This document shows, in pieces, positions 25,137 to 35,700 of a stretch of DNA of 64,000 nt. Under the pieces are notes generated by a model, which searched no databases, was not told the origin of the DNA, and was given only the letters and a program-made list of their open reading frames with translations. A program made the translations under genes and the position numbers. Positions within the stretch are counted from its first letter, which is position 1. The number at the start of each line of letters is the position of its first letter. Location: positions 124,001-188,000 of the forward strand of contig NZ_FCNV02000005.1 in the NCBI RefSeq assembly GCF_001544615.1, in the 5' to 3' direction. The DNA is from Caballeronia concitans (GTDB taxonomy: Bacteria; Pseudomonadota; Gammaproteobacteria; Burkholderiales; Burkholderiaceae).

Positions 25137-26795
25137 CTAGACCGCCTTTTCCGCGACGTCCGGCAGCACGTGCCCGCGATACAGCTCCCGCAAGCGCACC
25201 TTCTGCAGCTTGCCCGTCGCGGTGTGCGGCAACTCGTCGGCGAACACGACGTCGTCGGGAATCCACCACTTCGCGACCTTGCCTTCGTAGAACGCGATCA
25301 GCTCTTCGCGCGTGAGCGTTGCGCCGGGCTTGAGCACCGCGACGATCATCGGCCGCTCCGTCCACTTCGGATGCGAACACGCGATGCACGCTGCTTCCGC
25401 CACCTGCGGATGCGATACCGCGATGTTCTCCAGATCGATCGAGCTGATCCATTCGCCGCCCGACTTGATCACGTCCTTGCTGCGATCGGTGATGTTCATG
25501 AAGCCGTCGGCATCGATGGTCGCAACATCGCCGGTCGGGAACCAGCCGTCCACGAGCGGGGAATCGTCGCGGCGGAAATAACGGTCGATGACACACGGAC
25601 CGCGCACATGGAGATCGCCGAACGACTGGCCATCCCACGGCAGTTCGCGGCCGTCGTCGCCGACCACTTTCATATCGACGCCGAAGAGCACGTGTCCCTG
25701 CTTCTCGCGTGAAACACGCTGCTCTTCGGGCGTGCGCTGCTTCTGCCGGAAACTCAGGCGCGCGAGCGTGCCGAGCGGCGACATCTCCGTCATGCCCCAC
25801 GCGTGAATCACTTCGACGCCGTATTCGTCTTCGAACGTGCGCAGCATCGCGGGCGGACAGGCCGAGCCGCCGATCACCGTGCGCTTGAGCGTCGAAAAGC
25901 GCTTGCCCGCCTGCTTCACGTAAGCGAGCAAGCCGAGCCAGACCGTCGGCACGCCCGCCGAATACGTGACGCCTTCCGCTTCCATCAATTCATAGAGCGA
26001 CTTGCCGTCGAGGTCCTTGCCGGGAAACACGAGCTTCGCGCCGACGAGCGGCCCCGCGTGCGGAATGCCCCACGCGTTGACATGGAACATCGGCACGACG
26101 GGGAGAATCGAATCGCTCGACGATGCGCCCATCGCGTCCGGCAGCGCGGCGCTATATGCATGCAGCACCGTCGATCGATGCGAGTACAGCGCGCCCTTCG
26201 GATTGCCGGTCGTGCCAGACGTGTAGCACAGAAACGAAGCCTGGCGCTCGTCGAGCAGCGGCCAGTCATAGACGCCGTCGTGCGGCGCGATGAGACTTTC
26301 GTAGCTCATCACCGGCACGCTCATGTCGCCGAGATGTTCGGCGATGCACGACGCGTCGCCGAGCGCGATCCAGCCTTTCACGTTCGGACATTGCGGCGCG
26401 ATGGTTTCGACGAGCGGCCCGAAGGTCATGTCGAAGAACACGTAGGCGTCGTCGGCGTGATCGACGATGAACGCAATCTGATCCGGGAACAGGCGCGGGT
26501 TGATCGTGTGGCACACCGCGCCCATGCCGCTCACGCCGTAATAACACTCGAGATGCCGATAGCCGTTCCATGCCAGCGTGCCGATGCGCTCGCCCTGTTC
26601 GACGCCCAGCGCGACGAGCGCCTGCGCGAGCTGCTTCGCGCGTTTTTCGCAATCGCGGTAGGTGTAGCGATGAATATCGCCTTCGATGCGGCGCGACACG
26701 ATCTCGGTGTCGCCGAAGTGGCGTGATGCGTGAGACAGGAGGGACGACGCGAGCAGCGGAACTTCCATCATCTGACCGTAAAGCGGTGCCGCCAT
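25137..26795 (-). CDS. AMP-forming fatty-acyl-CoA ligase
   Basis: ANL-superfamily acyl-CoA synthetase of 552 residues that activates a fatty acid with ATP and CoA. The P-loop motif is [20 protein letters not shown]5 is [12 protein letters not shown], the adenylate-binding motif is [36 protein letters not shown], and the catalytic Lys is in [16 protein letters not shown]. This pattern is that of the medium/long-chain ligases often labelled AlkK/FadD-like. The start [14 protein letters not shown] is chosen (GAGGA just upstream); 42 upstream in-frame codons overlap the divergent selO region. It is first in the minus-strand cluster. Confidence 0.93.
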   Translation of the reverse strand: MAAPLYGQMMEVPLLASSLLSHASRHFGDTEIVSRRIEGDIHRYTYRDCEKRAKQLAQALVALGVEQGERIGTLAWNGYRHLECYYGVSGMGAVCHTINPRLFPDQIAFIVDHADDAYVFFDMTFGPLVETIAPQCPNVKGWIALGDASCIAEHLGDMSVPVMSYESLIAPHDGVYDWPLLDERQASFLCYTSGTTGNPKGALYSHRSTVLHAYSAALPDAMGASSSDSILPVVPMFHVNAWGIPHAGPLVGAKLVFPGKDLDGKSLYELMEAEGVTYSAGVPTVWLGLLAYVKQAGKRFSTLKRTVIGGSACPPAMLRTFEDEYGVEVIHAWGMTEMSPLGTLARLSFRQKQRTPEEQRVSREKQGHVLFGVDMKVVGDDGRELPWDGQSFGDLHVRGPCVIDRYFRRDDSPLVDGWFPTGDVATIDADGFMNITDRSKDVIKSGGEWISSIDLENIAVSHPQVAEAACIACSHPKWTERPMIVAVLKPGATLTREELIAFYEGKVAKWWIPDDVVFADELPHTATGKLQKVRLRELYRGHVLPDVAEKAV

Positions 26796-26901
26796 AGGTG
26801 AATCCTCGACGAGTGGAATGCTGTTGGCTACCTGATCGGGGGCCGTCCTGCAGGCCCGCGGGCGCGGAATTACAATATCGTTTAACTCTGAGGCGCTCAA
26901 T

Positions 26902-28503
26902 ATGTCGTTTTCCCCAAGCAATGCGGTGCGCGTAACGACCGACGAAGCCGATGAACTTCAGCCGCGCGCCGCGTCCATGCAGGCAATCGCCGACGCGATC
27001 CAAAGCGGTCGCCCCGGCTCCTTCGCCGCGCTCGGCGACGCCTTCCTGACGCGCCTTCCGGCCACGCCGGTTCCCTCGCCGTATGTCGTCGCCGTGTCGC
27101 GCGAAGCGGCCGATTCGCTCGGCTTCGATGCGGACGTCGCGACCGGGCCTGAGCAGGCCGCGTTCGCCGCCTACTTCGCGGGCAATCCGACGCCCGACTG
27201 GCCGCGCGACGCCCTGCCCTATGCGGCCGTCTACTCGGGACACCAGTTCGGCGTATGGGCGGGTCAACTGGGCGACGGCCGCGCGATCACGTTAGGCGAA
27301 GTCGAACACGCGAAGGCGCGTCTCGAAGTGCAGCTGAAGGGCGCGGGCCGCACGCCGTATTCGCGCATGGGCGATGGCCGCGCCGTGCTGCGATCGTCGA
27401 TCCGCGAATTTCTCTGCTCCGAGGCGATGCATCACCTCGGCATTCCGACGACGCGCGCGCTCGCCGTCATCGGCTCCGACTTGCCGGTGCGTCGCGAGAC
27501 TATCGAGACCGCCGCGATCGCGACGCGTATCGCGCCGAGCTTCGTGCGCTTCGGCCACTTCGAGCATTTCTATTCGAACGATCGCGTCGTCGAACTGAAG
27601 GCGCTGGCCGATCACGTGATCGACCGCTTCTATCCACAGTGCCGCGACGCGGACGATCCCTACCTCGCGCTGCTCGACGAAGCCGTGCGCCGCACCGCCG
27701 AACTGATGGCGCAGTGGCAGGGCGTCGGCTTCTGTCACGGCGTGATGAACACCGACAACATGTCGATCTTGGGGCTCACCATCGACTATGGTCCGTTCGG
27801 TTTCATGGACGGCTTCAACGCGCATCACATCTGCAATCACTCGGACACGCAGGGCCGCTATTCGTATAGCCGTCAGCCGCAGGTCGGCTACTGGAACCTC
27901 TTCTGTCTCGCGCAGGCGCTCGTGCCGCTCTTCGGCGAAAACCTGCCGGAAGAAGGCCGCGCCGAGCGCGTGGTGGAGGAAGCGCAGAAGGTGCTCGAAC
28001 ACTACAAGACGGCGTTCGCGCCCGCGCTCGAAGCGAAGATGCGCGCGAAGCTCGGCCTCGAAACCGCGCGCGACGGCGACGACAAGCTCGCCAACGGCCT
28101 CTTCGAAATCATGCACGCGAACCGCGCGGATTTCACGCTGACGTTCCGCAATCTGTCGAAGGTATCGAAGACGGATGCATCGAACGATGCACCCGTGCGC
28201 GACCTCTTCCTCGATCGCGCCGCGTTCGATGCGTGGGCGGTGCAGTATCGCGAGCGTCTTGCGCATGAATCGCGCGATGACGCGTCGCGCGCGGCGGCGA
28301 TGAATCGCGTGAATCCGAAGTACGTGCTGCGCAATCACCTGGCCGAACAGGCCATCCGCCAGGCGAACGAGAAAGACTTCACGGAAGTCGCGCGTCTTCT
28401 GGACGTGCTGCGCCGCCCTTACGACGAGCAACCGGAATACGAGGCCTACGCCGGCCTTCCGCCTGACTGGGCGAGCGATCTCGAAGTGAGTTGTTCTTCG
28501 TAG
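26902..28503 (+). CDS. selO: Protein adenylyltransferase SelO (YdiU)
   Basis: Pseudokinase-fold enzyme of 533 residues that transfers AMP from ATP to protein hydroxyls, linked to redox stress. Characteristic segments: [23 protein letters not shown] (Gly-rich loop), [68 protein letters not shown] (metal-binding Asn and Asp) and the C-terminal SCSS. Some homologues carry selenocysteine near the end; here Cys-Ser-Ser is encoded. It is followed 65 bases later by msrB, which fits a shared oxidative-stress role. Confidence 0.95.
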   Translation: MSFSPSNAVRVTTDEADELQPRAASMQAIADAIQSGRPGSFAALGDAFLTRLPATPVPSPYVVAVSREAADSLGFDADVATGPEQAAFAAYFAGNPTPDWPRDALPYAAVYSGHQFGVWAGQLGDGRAITLGEVEHAKARLEVQLKGAGRTPYSRMGDGRAVLRSSIREFLCSEAMHHLGIPTTRALAVIGSDLPVRRETIETAAIATRIAPSFVRFGHFEHFYSNDRVVELKALADHVIDRFYPQCRDADDPYLALLDEAVRRTAELMAQWQGVGFCHGVMNTDNMSILGLTIDYGPFGFMDGFNAHHICNHSDTQGRYSYSRQPQVGYWNLFCLAQALVPLFGENLPEEGRAERVVEEAQKVLEHYKTAFAPALEAKMRAKLGLETARDGDDKLANGLFEIMHANRADFTLTFRNLSKVSKTDASNDAPVRDLFLDRAAFDAWAVQYRERLAHESRDDASRAAAMNRVNPKYVLRNHLAEQAIRQANEKDFTEVARLLDVLRRPYDEQPEYEAYAGLPPDWASDLEVSCSS

Positions 28504-28568
28504 AAACGCCCCCACTTTCGCTGTCCAAGAGACGCACCGATCGACCACGGATCGACAAAGGAAACGAT

Positions 28569-28991
28569 ATGAACAGAGACGACACTCCCGGCACCACCGA
28601 CTATCCGCTGAAGAAAGACGACGACGCCTACCGCAGCGAACTCAACGAAACGCAGTACCGCGTGACGCGCCACGCCGCGACGGAACGGCCGTTCACCGGC
28701 GAATACTGGGACCATTTCGAGCGCGGCGTCTACGACTGCGTATGCTGCGGCACGCCGCTGTTCGAGTCGGATACCAAGTTCGATGCAGGCTGTGGCTGGC
28801 CGAGCTATTTCAAGCCGATCAACGGCGAAGTCATCCAGGAAAAGACCGATCGCTCGCACGGCATGCTGCGCATCGAAGTGGTGTGCAAGAACTGCGGCGC
28901 GCACCTGGGACACGTCTTCGAGGACGGCCCCGCGCCGACCGGCCTGCGGTATTGCATCAACTCGGCTGCGCTACAATTCGAACCCAAGTAA
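28569..28991 (+). CDS. msrB: Peptide-methionine (R)-S-oxide reductase
   Basis: Reduces methionine-R-sulfoxide in proteins; 140 residues, cytosolic. Two zinc-binding pairs (CVCC and CKNC) and the catalytic cysteine in [11 protein letters not shown] are present. The substrate pocket motif [10 protein letters not shown] is intact. AAGGAAA precedes the ATG chosen; 26 further upstream codons overlap the selO tail and have no ribosome site. A strong terminator lies about 60 bases downstream, so selO-msrB probably forms one unit. Confidence 0.95.
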   Translation: MNRDDTPGTTDYPLKKDDDAYRSELNETQYRVTRHAATERPFTGEYWDHFERGVYDCVCCGTPLFESDTKFDAGCGWPSYFKPINGEVIQEKTDRSHGMLRIEVVCKNCGAHLGHVFEDGPAPTGLRYCINSAALQFEPK

Positions 28992-29050
28992 AGGGCGCGC
29001 AGGCACCGATTTGCAACGCACACGCTCACGCGTGCATGCCGTTCCATACG

Positions 29051-29080
29051 ACGCCCGCTTTCCGAGCGGGCGTTCGTTTT
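29051..29080 (+). terminator. Intrinsic terminator after msrB
   Basis: Arms ACGCCCGCT and AGCGGGCGT with a 5-base loop, followed by TCGTTTT. It separates msrB from yciB. Confidence 0.75.
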
Positions 29081-29136
29081 GATTGCCGGGTTCCCGCCTG
29101 CGCCCGCCCCTCCGATGCCATCACTTCCGGACGCCA

Positions 29137-29673
29137 ATGAAATTTCTGTTCGATCTGTTTCCGATCATCCTTTTCTTCGTCGCATTCAAGATCTGGGGCA
29201 TCTACACGGCGACGGCCGTCGCCATCGCGGCGACGCTCGTGCAGATCGCATGGGTTGCGTTCCGTCACCGCAAGGTCGATCCGATGCTGTGGGTCAGCCT
29301 GGGCGTGGTCATCGTGTTCGGCGGCGCGACGCTCGTCCTGCACAACGACACCTTCATCAAATGGAAGCCGACCGCGCTCTACTGGCTGTTCGCGTTCGCG
29401 CTGATCGTCGCGCAGATCGGCTTCAGGAAGAACCTCATCGAAGCGATGATGGGCAAGCAGATCGTGCTGCCGCATCGCGTTTGGGGACAATTGAACGTCG
29501 CGTGGGCGGTGTTCTTCGCGCTGCTGGGCGTCGTGAATCTGTTCGTCGCGTACAACTTCACCACGGATCAGTGGGTCAACTTCAAGCTCTTCGGCGCGAC
29601 CGGGTGTCTCGTGCTGTTCATCGTCGCGCAGAGCTTCTGGCTTGCGAAATACATGAAGGAGGACAACCAGTGA
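29137..29673 (+). CDS. yciB: YciB/IspZ-type inner-membrane septation protein
   Basis: Integral inner-membrane protein of 178 residues with about five hydrophobic helices. It is required for proper septation and envelope integrity in enterobacteria and Shigella. The family start [30 protein letters not shown] is clear, as are [36 protein letters not shown] and the C-terminal [10 protein letters not shown]. The bolA-like gene begins within its stop codon (GTGA overlap), so the two are translationally coupled. Confidence 0.95.
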   Translation: MKFLFDLFPIILFFVAFKIWGIYTATAVAIAATLVQIAWVAFRHRKVDPMLWVSLGVVIVFGGATLVLHNDTFIKWKPTALYWLFAFALIVAQIGFRKNLIEAMMGKQIVLPHRVWGQLNVAWAVFFALLGVVNLFVAYNFTTDQWVNFKLFGATGCLVLFIVAQSFWLAKYMKEDNQ

Positions 29674-29984
29674 CCGACACCTTCGACTTCATGAGCGCGG
29701 GTGCGCAGGAAAAAATCGCGCATCTGGAAGCGCGTCTTTCGGCGGCGCTCGACCCGCAAGCGGTGCATATCGAAGACGACAGCGCGGCGCACGCGGGCCA
29801 TGCGGGCGCGGCATCCGGTAGCCATTACACGGTGACGATCGTTTCGGAACGCTTTGCCGGCAAGGCGCGCGTGGCGCGGCATCGGCTGGTGTATGATGCG
29901 CTGGCCGATGAAATGCGGCGCGGCGTGCATGCGCTCGCCATCCGCGCCTTTACGCCGCAAGAGTTCGCAGAACAATTCGAATGA
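29670..29984 (+). CDS. BolA-family protein, GTG start
   Basis: BolA-like protein of 104 residues; such proteins pair with monothiol glutaredoxins in iron-sulfur handling or act as regulators. The C-terminal segment [21 protein letters not shown] is the typical R-H-R-x-V-Y region, and [11 protein letters not shown] is the preceding strand. A His/Ala-rich insert ([12 protein letters not shown]) lies in the loop. The GTG start overlaps the yciB stop and has GAAGGAGG ten bases upstream. yciB-bolA-PPIase is a common order in Burkholderia. Confidence 0.92.
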   Translation: MTDTFDFMSAGAQEKIAHLEARLSAALDPQAVHIEDDSAAHAGHAGAASGSHYTVTIVSERFAGKARVARHRLVYDALADEMRRGVHALAIRAFTPQEFAEQFE

Positions 29985-30079
29985 ATTCGCGGCCTGCCGG
30001 TCCGCTCGGACCGGCGCCTGGTTTATCTTCGCTAATCTCGCCTTTTGAAGGCGTCAGTTTGCTCAGTTAGGAACCTCCG

Positions 30080-30862
30080 ATGACTTTGAAAAAAACCCGC
30101 GTCTGGGTGTTGCTGGCTGCATTCGCGGCGGCTCCCGCGTTTGCGCAAAACATCGCCGTGGTCAACGGCACGCCGATTCCCACGTCGCGCGCCGATGCGC
30201 TCGTGAAGCAACTCGTCCAGCAGGGTCAGCAGGATTCGCCGCAATTGCAGCAGGCCGTGCGCGAGGAACTCATCAATCGCGAAATCCTGATGCAGGAAGC
30301 CGCGCGCGAAGGCATCGCGACGCGCCCCGACGTGAAGGCGCAGATCGCCGTCGCGCAGCAGACCGTGGTGCTGCGCGCGCTGATCGAGGACTACGTCAAC
30401 AAGAACAAGCCGAGCGATGCCGAGATCAAGGCGCGCTATGACCAGCTCGTGAAGCAGACGGGCGGCGGCAAGGAACTGCATCTGCATCACATTCTCGTGG
30501 AAGACGAGGCTCAGGCGAAGGACCTGATCGCGAAGATCAAGGGCGGCGCGAGCTTCGAAGACCTCGCGAAGCAATATTCGAAGGACCCGGGATCGGGCAA
30601 GAATGGCGGCGATCTCGACTGGTCGTCGCCGTCGGCGTACGTGCCGGAATTCGGCGCGGCGGCGGAGAAGCTGCACAAGGGCGAAGTCACCGCGACGCCG
30701 GTGAAGACGCAGTTCGGCTGGCACATCATTCGTCTGGACGACAGCCGCGAGGTCGCCCCGCCGCCGTACGATCAGGTGAAGGCGCAGATCGCGCAGCAGA
30801 TGCAGCAGCAAAAGCTGCAGGACTTCGAGGAGCAGTTGCGGAAGAAGGCGGTGGTGAAGTAA
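30080..30862 (+). CDS. Periplasmic parvulin-type peptidyl-prolyl isomerase (SurA/PpiC-like)
   Basis: Exported chaperone and PPIase of 260 residues. Signal peptide MTLKKTRVWVLLAAFAAAPAFA is followed by a SurA-N-like helical domain (NIAVVNGTPIPTSRADALVKQL). The parvulin domain is at about 133-225: LHLHHILVEDEAQAKDLI, FEDLAKQYSKDPGSGKNGGDLDW and TQFGWHIIRLDD. A Gln-rich helix ends the protein. It may assist outer-membrane protein folding. A strong terminator follows, beyond which the accessory pair begins. Confidence 0.93.
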   Translation: MTLKKTRVWVLLAAFAAAPAFAQNIAVVNGTPIPTSRADALVKQLVQQGQQDSPQLQQAVREELINREILMQEAAREGIATRPDVKAQIAVAQQTVVLRALIEDYVNKNKPSDAEIKARYDQLVKQTGGGKELHLHHILVEDEAQAKDLIAKIKGGASFEDLAKQYSKDPGSGKNGGDLDWSSPSAYVPEFGAAAEKLHKGEVTATPVKTQFGWHIIRLDDSREVAPPPYDQVKAQIAQQMQQQKLQDFEEQLRKKAVVK

Positions 30863-30900
30863 GGGCTGAACAGCTCCGCTTTAATTTCGCTCCTTCGACG

Positions 30901-30935
30901 CGCCCCAGATCGCGAGTTCTGGGGCGTTTCTTTTT
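30901..30935 (+). terminator. Intrinsic terminator after the PPIase gene
   Basis: Arms CGCCCCAGA and TCTGGGGCG, 8-base loop, then TTTCTTTTT. It marks the left limit of the accessory insert. Confidence 0.85.
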
Positions 30936-30952
30936 GATGGTCTCATCTGCCG

Positions 30953-30982
30953 TTCGGCTAACCAAGCTTCTTTTCGGATAAT
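30953..30982 (+). promoter_or_regulatory. Candidate promoter of the tcmP-DUF5131 pair
   Basis: A weak -35 (TTCGGC), 18-base spacer and -10 GATAAT, giving a leader of about 60 bases. The sequence here is AT-richer than the neighbouring chromosome. Confidence 0.35.
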
Positions 30983-31048
30983 TCGACTATCGCAGTTCCT
31001 GCGTCGTCCTGAAGATTGTTCCGTTAGCGTTGATGGGGTGCAAACGGT

Positions 31049-31876
31049 ATGACAGACGAAAAATTCAAGATTGACCAGGAAGACGGCATGGATGCGATGG
31101 TCGTCGGCAGTTGGTCCGGCCACAAGCACGATATGCTGGTCGACTATGTTGGCGCATCTCGCGGAGCCAGGATGAGGTGGCCTCATGCGTCATACATCGA
31201 TCTATTCTGCGGCCCGGGCAGAGTCGTTGAGCGGCAAACGAATGCATTTCGCGATGGCGGCGCGTTGGCAGCGTGGAAGGCGTCGTGCGCCAACGGTGGT
31301 CCGTCCTTCTCGGACGTATTCATTGGCGATCTGGACCAGCGGTCCGTGGAATTTTGCCGGAAACGGCTGGAGACGTTCGGCGCTTGCGTGCATGCCTATG
31401 TGGGTGCGGCGTCGGAGACGGTGCACCGGGTCATTTGCGATTTGCCTCGCGGATTGAACCTTGCTTTTCTCGATCCGTTTAGCGCGGAGCATCTCGACTT
31501 CGAGATCATCCTTGCGCTTTCCCGCCTTAATCGAATCGATATTCTGGTTCATTTCAGCGTCATGGACATTCAGCGGAACATCGAACGGGAAGCGGTCGCA
31601 TCTGGCGCGCGACTCGAACGCATTGCCCCCGGTTGGCGGGAGGCGATCGAACTCAGTCACTTGCCGAAGAGCGCCTTCATCAACGCCTTCCTTGACTATT
31701 GGAAGGCTCTCGTTGAACGGACGGCGAATATGACTGCTGCAGACATGATGCCGTTGATAAAAAATAGTAAGAATGGTCCCTTGTATCGCCTGATCATGTT
31801 GAAACGTCATCCTCTTGCGGAGAAGTTATGGAACGACGTAGGACGAGACGACAAGGCGCAAAAGGACTTGTTCTAG
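31049..31876 (+). CDS. tcmP: Three-Cys-motif partner protein, TcmP-like
   Basis: Protein of 275 residues recognised as the partner that regularly accompanies DUF5131 'three-Cys-motif' proteins; function unknown. The fold looks like a class I methyltransferase: YIDLFCGPGR (about 49-58) resembles the AdoMet-binding loop, VFIGDLDQRSVEFCRKRL (about 90-107) resembles the acidic strand, and NLAFLDPFS (137-145) resembles the catalytic (D/N)PP(Y/F) strand. These are readings by eye, not proof of activity. Codon use is AT-richer than the neighbours, especially near the 3' end. The DUF5131 gene follows after 49 bases. The N-terminus (KFKIDQEDGMDAMVVGSWSGHKHDMLVDYV) fits the family. Confidence 0.85.
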   Translation: MTDEKFKIDQEDGMDAMVVGSWSGHKHDMLVDYVGASRGARMRWPHASYIDLFCGPGRVVERQTNAFRDGGALAAWKASCANGGPSFSDVFIGDLDQRSVEFCRKRLETFGACVHAYVGAASETVHRVICDLPRGLNLAFLDPFSAEHLDFEIILALSRLNRIDILVHFSVMDIQRNIEREAVASGARLERIAPGWREAIELSHLPKSAFINAFLDYWKALVERTANMTAADMMPLIKNSKNGPLYRLIMLKRHPLAEKLWNDVGRDDKAQKDLF

Positions 31877-31925
31877 GAGGGACAGGCTCCTACACTCCGT
31901 CGAACTAACCTAGGCAGGCAATCCG

Positions 31926-32663
31926 ATGGCGACCAAGACAGGAATCGAGTGGACAGAGATGACGTGGAATCCCGTTACGGGATGTGTGAAGATCAGTCAG
32001 GGCTGCAAGCATTGTTATGCTGAGCGGATGGCCAAGCGGCTGAAAGCGATGGGCAGCGCGCGCTATGAGTTCGAGTTCGCCCCGACGCTGCATGAAGACT
32101 TGATCGGTTTGCCTCTGAAATGGAAGAAGCCGCGCACCGTGTTCGTTAACTCGATGAGCGATCTCTTCCAAGATGCCGTTCCACTCGATTTCATTCAGCG
32201 CGTCTTCGAGACGATGGTGGCGACACCGCAGCACACCTATCAAGTGCTGACGAAGCGCTCCCGTCGTCTATTTGAGCTTGCCCCTCTTCTTCCATGGCCT
32301 TCGAACGTCTGGATGGGGGTTAGCGTGGAAAATGAGCGGGTGGTCGAGCGTGTCGATCACCTGGCAGCCACCCCTGCAATGGTCAAGTTCTTGTCGTGTG
32401 AGCCGCTGATAGGACCTCTTGATAACCTGCCGCTTGCTGGCATCGACTGGGTAATCGTCGGGGGCGAATCAGGCCCCGGAGCGAGACCTATCAACGAAAA
32501 ATGGGTCCAATCCATTCGTCGACAGTGCCATACGCAGCGCGCAGCATTCTTCTTCAAGCAGTGGGGGGGCGTACGAAAGGACAGAACCGGGCGGCTGCTC
32601 AACGGGCGCACGTACGACGCGATGCCTCAGAACAAGGGCATTTTGCTTACGCTCGTGACCTGA
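31926..32663 (+). CDS. DUF5131 (phage Gp37/Gp68-like) three-Cys-motif protein
   Basis: Protein of 245 residues. The N-terminal motif WNPVTGCVKISQGCKHCYA holds Cys20, Cys27 and Cys30 (C-x6-C-x2-C), resembling the iron-sulfur site of radical-SAM enzymes but with altered spacing. Barrel-like segments follow: TVFVNSMSDLFQDAVP, TYQVLTKRSRRL, NVWMGVSVEN, KFLSCEPLIGPL, DWVIVGGESGPGARP and the C-terminal FFFKQWGG. These match the family found in phages and in bacterial mobile cassettes. The reaction is unknown. It is downstream of tcmP and probably co-transcribed. No other phage gene is nearby. Confidence 0.88.
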   Translation: MATKTGIEWTEMTWNPVTGCVKISQGCKHCYAERMAKRLKAMGSARYEFEFAPTLHEDLIGLPLKWKKPRTVFVNSMSDLFQDAVPLDFIQRVFETMVATPQHTYQVLTKRSRRLFELAPLLPWPSNVWMGVSVENERVVERVDHLAATPAMVKFLSCEPLIGPLDNLPLAGIDWVIVGGESGPGARPINEKWVQSIRRQCHTQRAAFFFKQWGGVRKDRTGRLLNGRTYDAMPQNKGILLTLVT

Positions 32664-32717
32664 TTGCTTCGGTGGTGGAATGCTGGGGCGAATAGCAGCA
32701 GCGTCGCCCCGCACCAG

Positions 32718-32750
32718 CAAAAACACCCCGAAGCGCAAGCTCCGGGGTGT
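32718..32750 (-). terminator. Intrinsic terminator of purL
   Basis: On the minus strand, arms ACACCCCG and CGGGGTGT enclose 12 bases and are followed by five T. It marks the right limit of the accessory insert. Confidence 0.8.
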
Positions 32751-32780
32751 CTTCGATCTACTTCACGTCAGCGCCCGACA

Positions 32781-35700
32781 TTACCCCAGGAACCGCCGCG
32801 CATTCTGGAATACGCGCAGCCACGGGCTCGCGTCGGTGGCCCAGTCATCCGGCGTCCAGCTCATCTGCACATTGCGATGCACGCGCTCCATATGCGGCAT
32901 CAGCACGGTGAAGCGGCCATCGGGCGTCGTCACCGACGTAATGCCCTGCGGCGAGCCGTTCGGGTTGAACGGATAGCTTTCCGTCGCGTTCCCGCGATGA
33001 TCGACGTAACGCATCGCCACGAGCGCGTGGTTTGCATCGCCCTGTTGCGAGAAGTCCGCGAAACCTTCGCCGTGCGCGACCGCGACCGGAATGCGCGAAC
33101 CTTCCATGCCCGCGAAGAAGATCGACGGCGAGTTCTGCACTTCGACGAGTGAGAAGCGCGCCTCGAACTGCTCCGACTTGTTGCGCGTGAACTTCGGCCA
33201 CGCTTCCGCGCCCGGAATGATCGACGCCAGGCTCGACATCATCTGGCAGCCATTGCAGATGCCCAGCGCGAAGGTGTCCGGGCGGCCGAAGAACGCCGCG
33301 AACATGTCCGCGAGACGCGGATTGAAGCGGATGGTCTTCGCCCAGCCCTCGCCCGCGCCGAGCACGTCGCCGTACGAGAAGCCGCCGCACGCCACCGCGC
33401 CCGCGAAATCCGCGAGCGTCGCGCGGCCTTCGAGCAGATCGCTCATGTGGACGTCGTGCGCGTCGAAGCCGGCGCGATCAAACGCGTACGCCGTTTCCAG
33501 ATGCGAGTTGACGCCCTGCTCGCGCAGGATCGCCACGCGCGGGCGCTTGTTCGTCGCGATGAAAGGAGCCGCGACGTCATCCGCCGGATCGAAGGTCAGC
33601 ACCGGCGAGAGGCCCGGATCGGCCGCATCGAGCAGCGCGTCGTATTCGGCGTCGGCGCACGCAGGGTTGTCACGCAGACGCGCGATGCGCCAGCTCACCT
33701 CGCTCCACGCGCGATACAGCTCCACGCGCGGCGCACCGTAGATCTTCTTCGCGTCGCGATAGATTTCGATCGCGTCGTTCTCGTTCGGCTTGCCGATCAC
33801 ATGCGAGCACGCCGACAGCCCATGCGCGCGCAACGCGCCGAGCACCGCGTCGCGGTCCGATGCGCGCACCTGCACCACCGCGCCCAGTTCCTCGCTGAAG
33901 AGCGCGCGCAGCGTGCGATCGTCGCGGCGGCCGCTCGTCTGCTTGGCCCAGTCCTTCGCGTCGCCGTAATCGGATTCGTGGTTCGCGTCGAGCGTCAGCA
34001 TGTCGACGTTCAGCGACACGCCCACGTGCCCCGCGAACGCCATTTCGCAGACCGTCGCCCACAGGCCGCCGTCGGAGCGGTCGTGGTACGCGAGCAGCTT
34101 GCCATCGGCGTTGAGCGACTGGATCGCGGCGAAAAAGCGCTTCAGGTCTTCGGGATCGTCGACGTCGGGCGTCGCGTCGCCGACTTGCTGCGTCACCTGC
34201 GCGAGAATGCTGCCGCCCAGGCGATTGCGCCCGCGGCCTAGATCGATCGCGATCAGCACGGTGTTCGTATCGGCGGCCAGTTGCGGCGTCAGGTGGCGGC
34301 GCACGTCCTCGACCGGCGCGAACGCCGAGATGATCAGCGACACCGGCGACACCACTTCCTTCTGCGCGCCGCGCGCGTCCTGCCACTTCGTGCGCATCGA
34401 CAGCGAATCCTTGCCGACCGGAATGCTGATGCCGAGCGCCGGGCACAGTTCCATGCCGATGGCCTTCACCGTGTCGTAGAGCGCGGCGTCCTCGCCCGCG
34501 CTGCCGCACGCGGCCATCCAGTTCGCTGACAGCTTGAGCTTGCCCAGCGACTCGATCGGTGCCGACGCGATGTTCGTCACCGCTTCGCCGACCGCCATGC
34601 GGCCGGACGCGGGCGCGTCGATGACGGCGAGCGGCGTGCGCTCGGCCATCGTCATCGCTTCGCCGCGGAAGCCCGCGTAGTCCATCGTCGTGATCGCGCA
34701 ATCGGCGACCGGCACTTGCCACGGACCGACGAACTGATCGCGCGCGGTCGTGCCGCCCACCGAGCGATCGCCGATGGTGATGAGGAACGACTTGCTCGCG
34801 ACGCTCGGATGCTTGAGCACATCGACCGCGACTTCCGACAGCATCAGGCCGGTCACATCGACGGGCTCGAAGCGCGCCGTTTCGCGCGTCACGTCGCGAT
34901 GCATCTTGGGCGGCTTGCCGAGCAGCACGTCCATCGGCATGTCGACGGGTTCCTGGCCTTCGTTTTCATCGTCGATGAGCTTGAGCTGACGCTCGTCGGT
35001 CGCGACGCCGACGACCGCCACCGGGCAGCGCTCGCGCTCGCAGATCGCCTCGAACGCGGGCAGATCGGCCGGCGCGATGGCCAGCACGTAGCGCTCTTGC
35101 GCTTCGTTCGACCAGATTTCGCGCGGCGACAGACCGGTTTCCTCGAGCTGAACCTTGCGCAACTCGAAGCGCGCGCCCTTGCCCGCGCCATCGACGAGTT
35201 CCGGGAACGCGTTCGAAATGCCGCCCGCGCCGACGTCGTGGATCGAGAGAATGGGGTTGCGCTCGCCTTGCTGCCAGCACGCGTTGATCACTTCCTGCGC
35301 GCGGCGCTGAATTTCAGGATTGCCGCGCTGGACCGAATCGAAATCGAGTTCGGCGGTGTTCGCGCCGGTCGCCATCGACGATGCCGCGCCCCCGCCCATG
35401 CCGATGCGCATGCCCGGCCCGCCGATCTGGATCAGGAGCGTGCCGGCCGGCAGATCGTGCTTGTGAGTGTGCTGGTCCGAGATATTGCCGATGCCGCCCG
35501 CGATCATGATCGGCTTGTGATAGCCGCGCACGCGGCCCGCCACGTTCTGCTCGTAAGTGCGGAAGTAGCCGCCGAGGTTCGGGCGGCCGAATTCGTTGTT
35601 GAAAGCGGCCGCGCCGATCGGGCCGTCGATCATGATCTGCAACGGCGACGCGATGCGCTCCGGGCGGCCATACGGCTCGTGCTGATCGGCGGGATTGCGC

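Noticed and set aside
22995-25712. 905-codon plus-strand frame opposite the fatty-acid oxidation gene
   Set aside because: Shadow frame; the minus-strand gene has all expected motifs.
31202-31810. 202-codon minus-strand frame opposite tcmP
   Set aside because: No ribosome site or recognisable domain; tcmP is supported by family segments and by its partner gene.
31926-32663. Prophage remnant, prompted by the Gp37/Gp68 family name
   Set aside because: No integrase, structural, lysis or regulatory phage gene is nearby; only the two-gene cassette is present.
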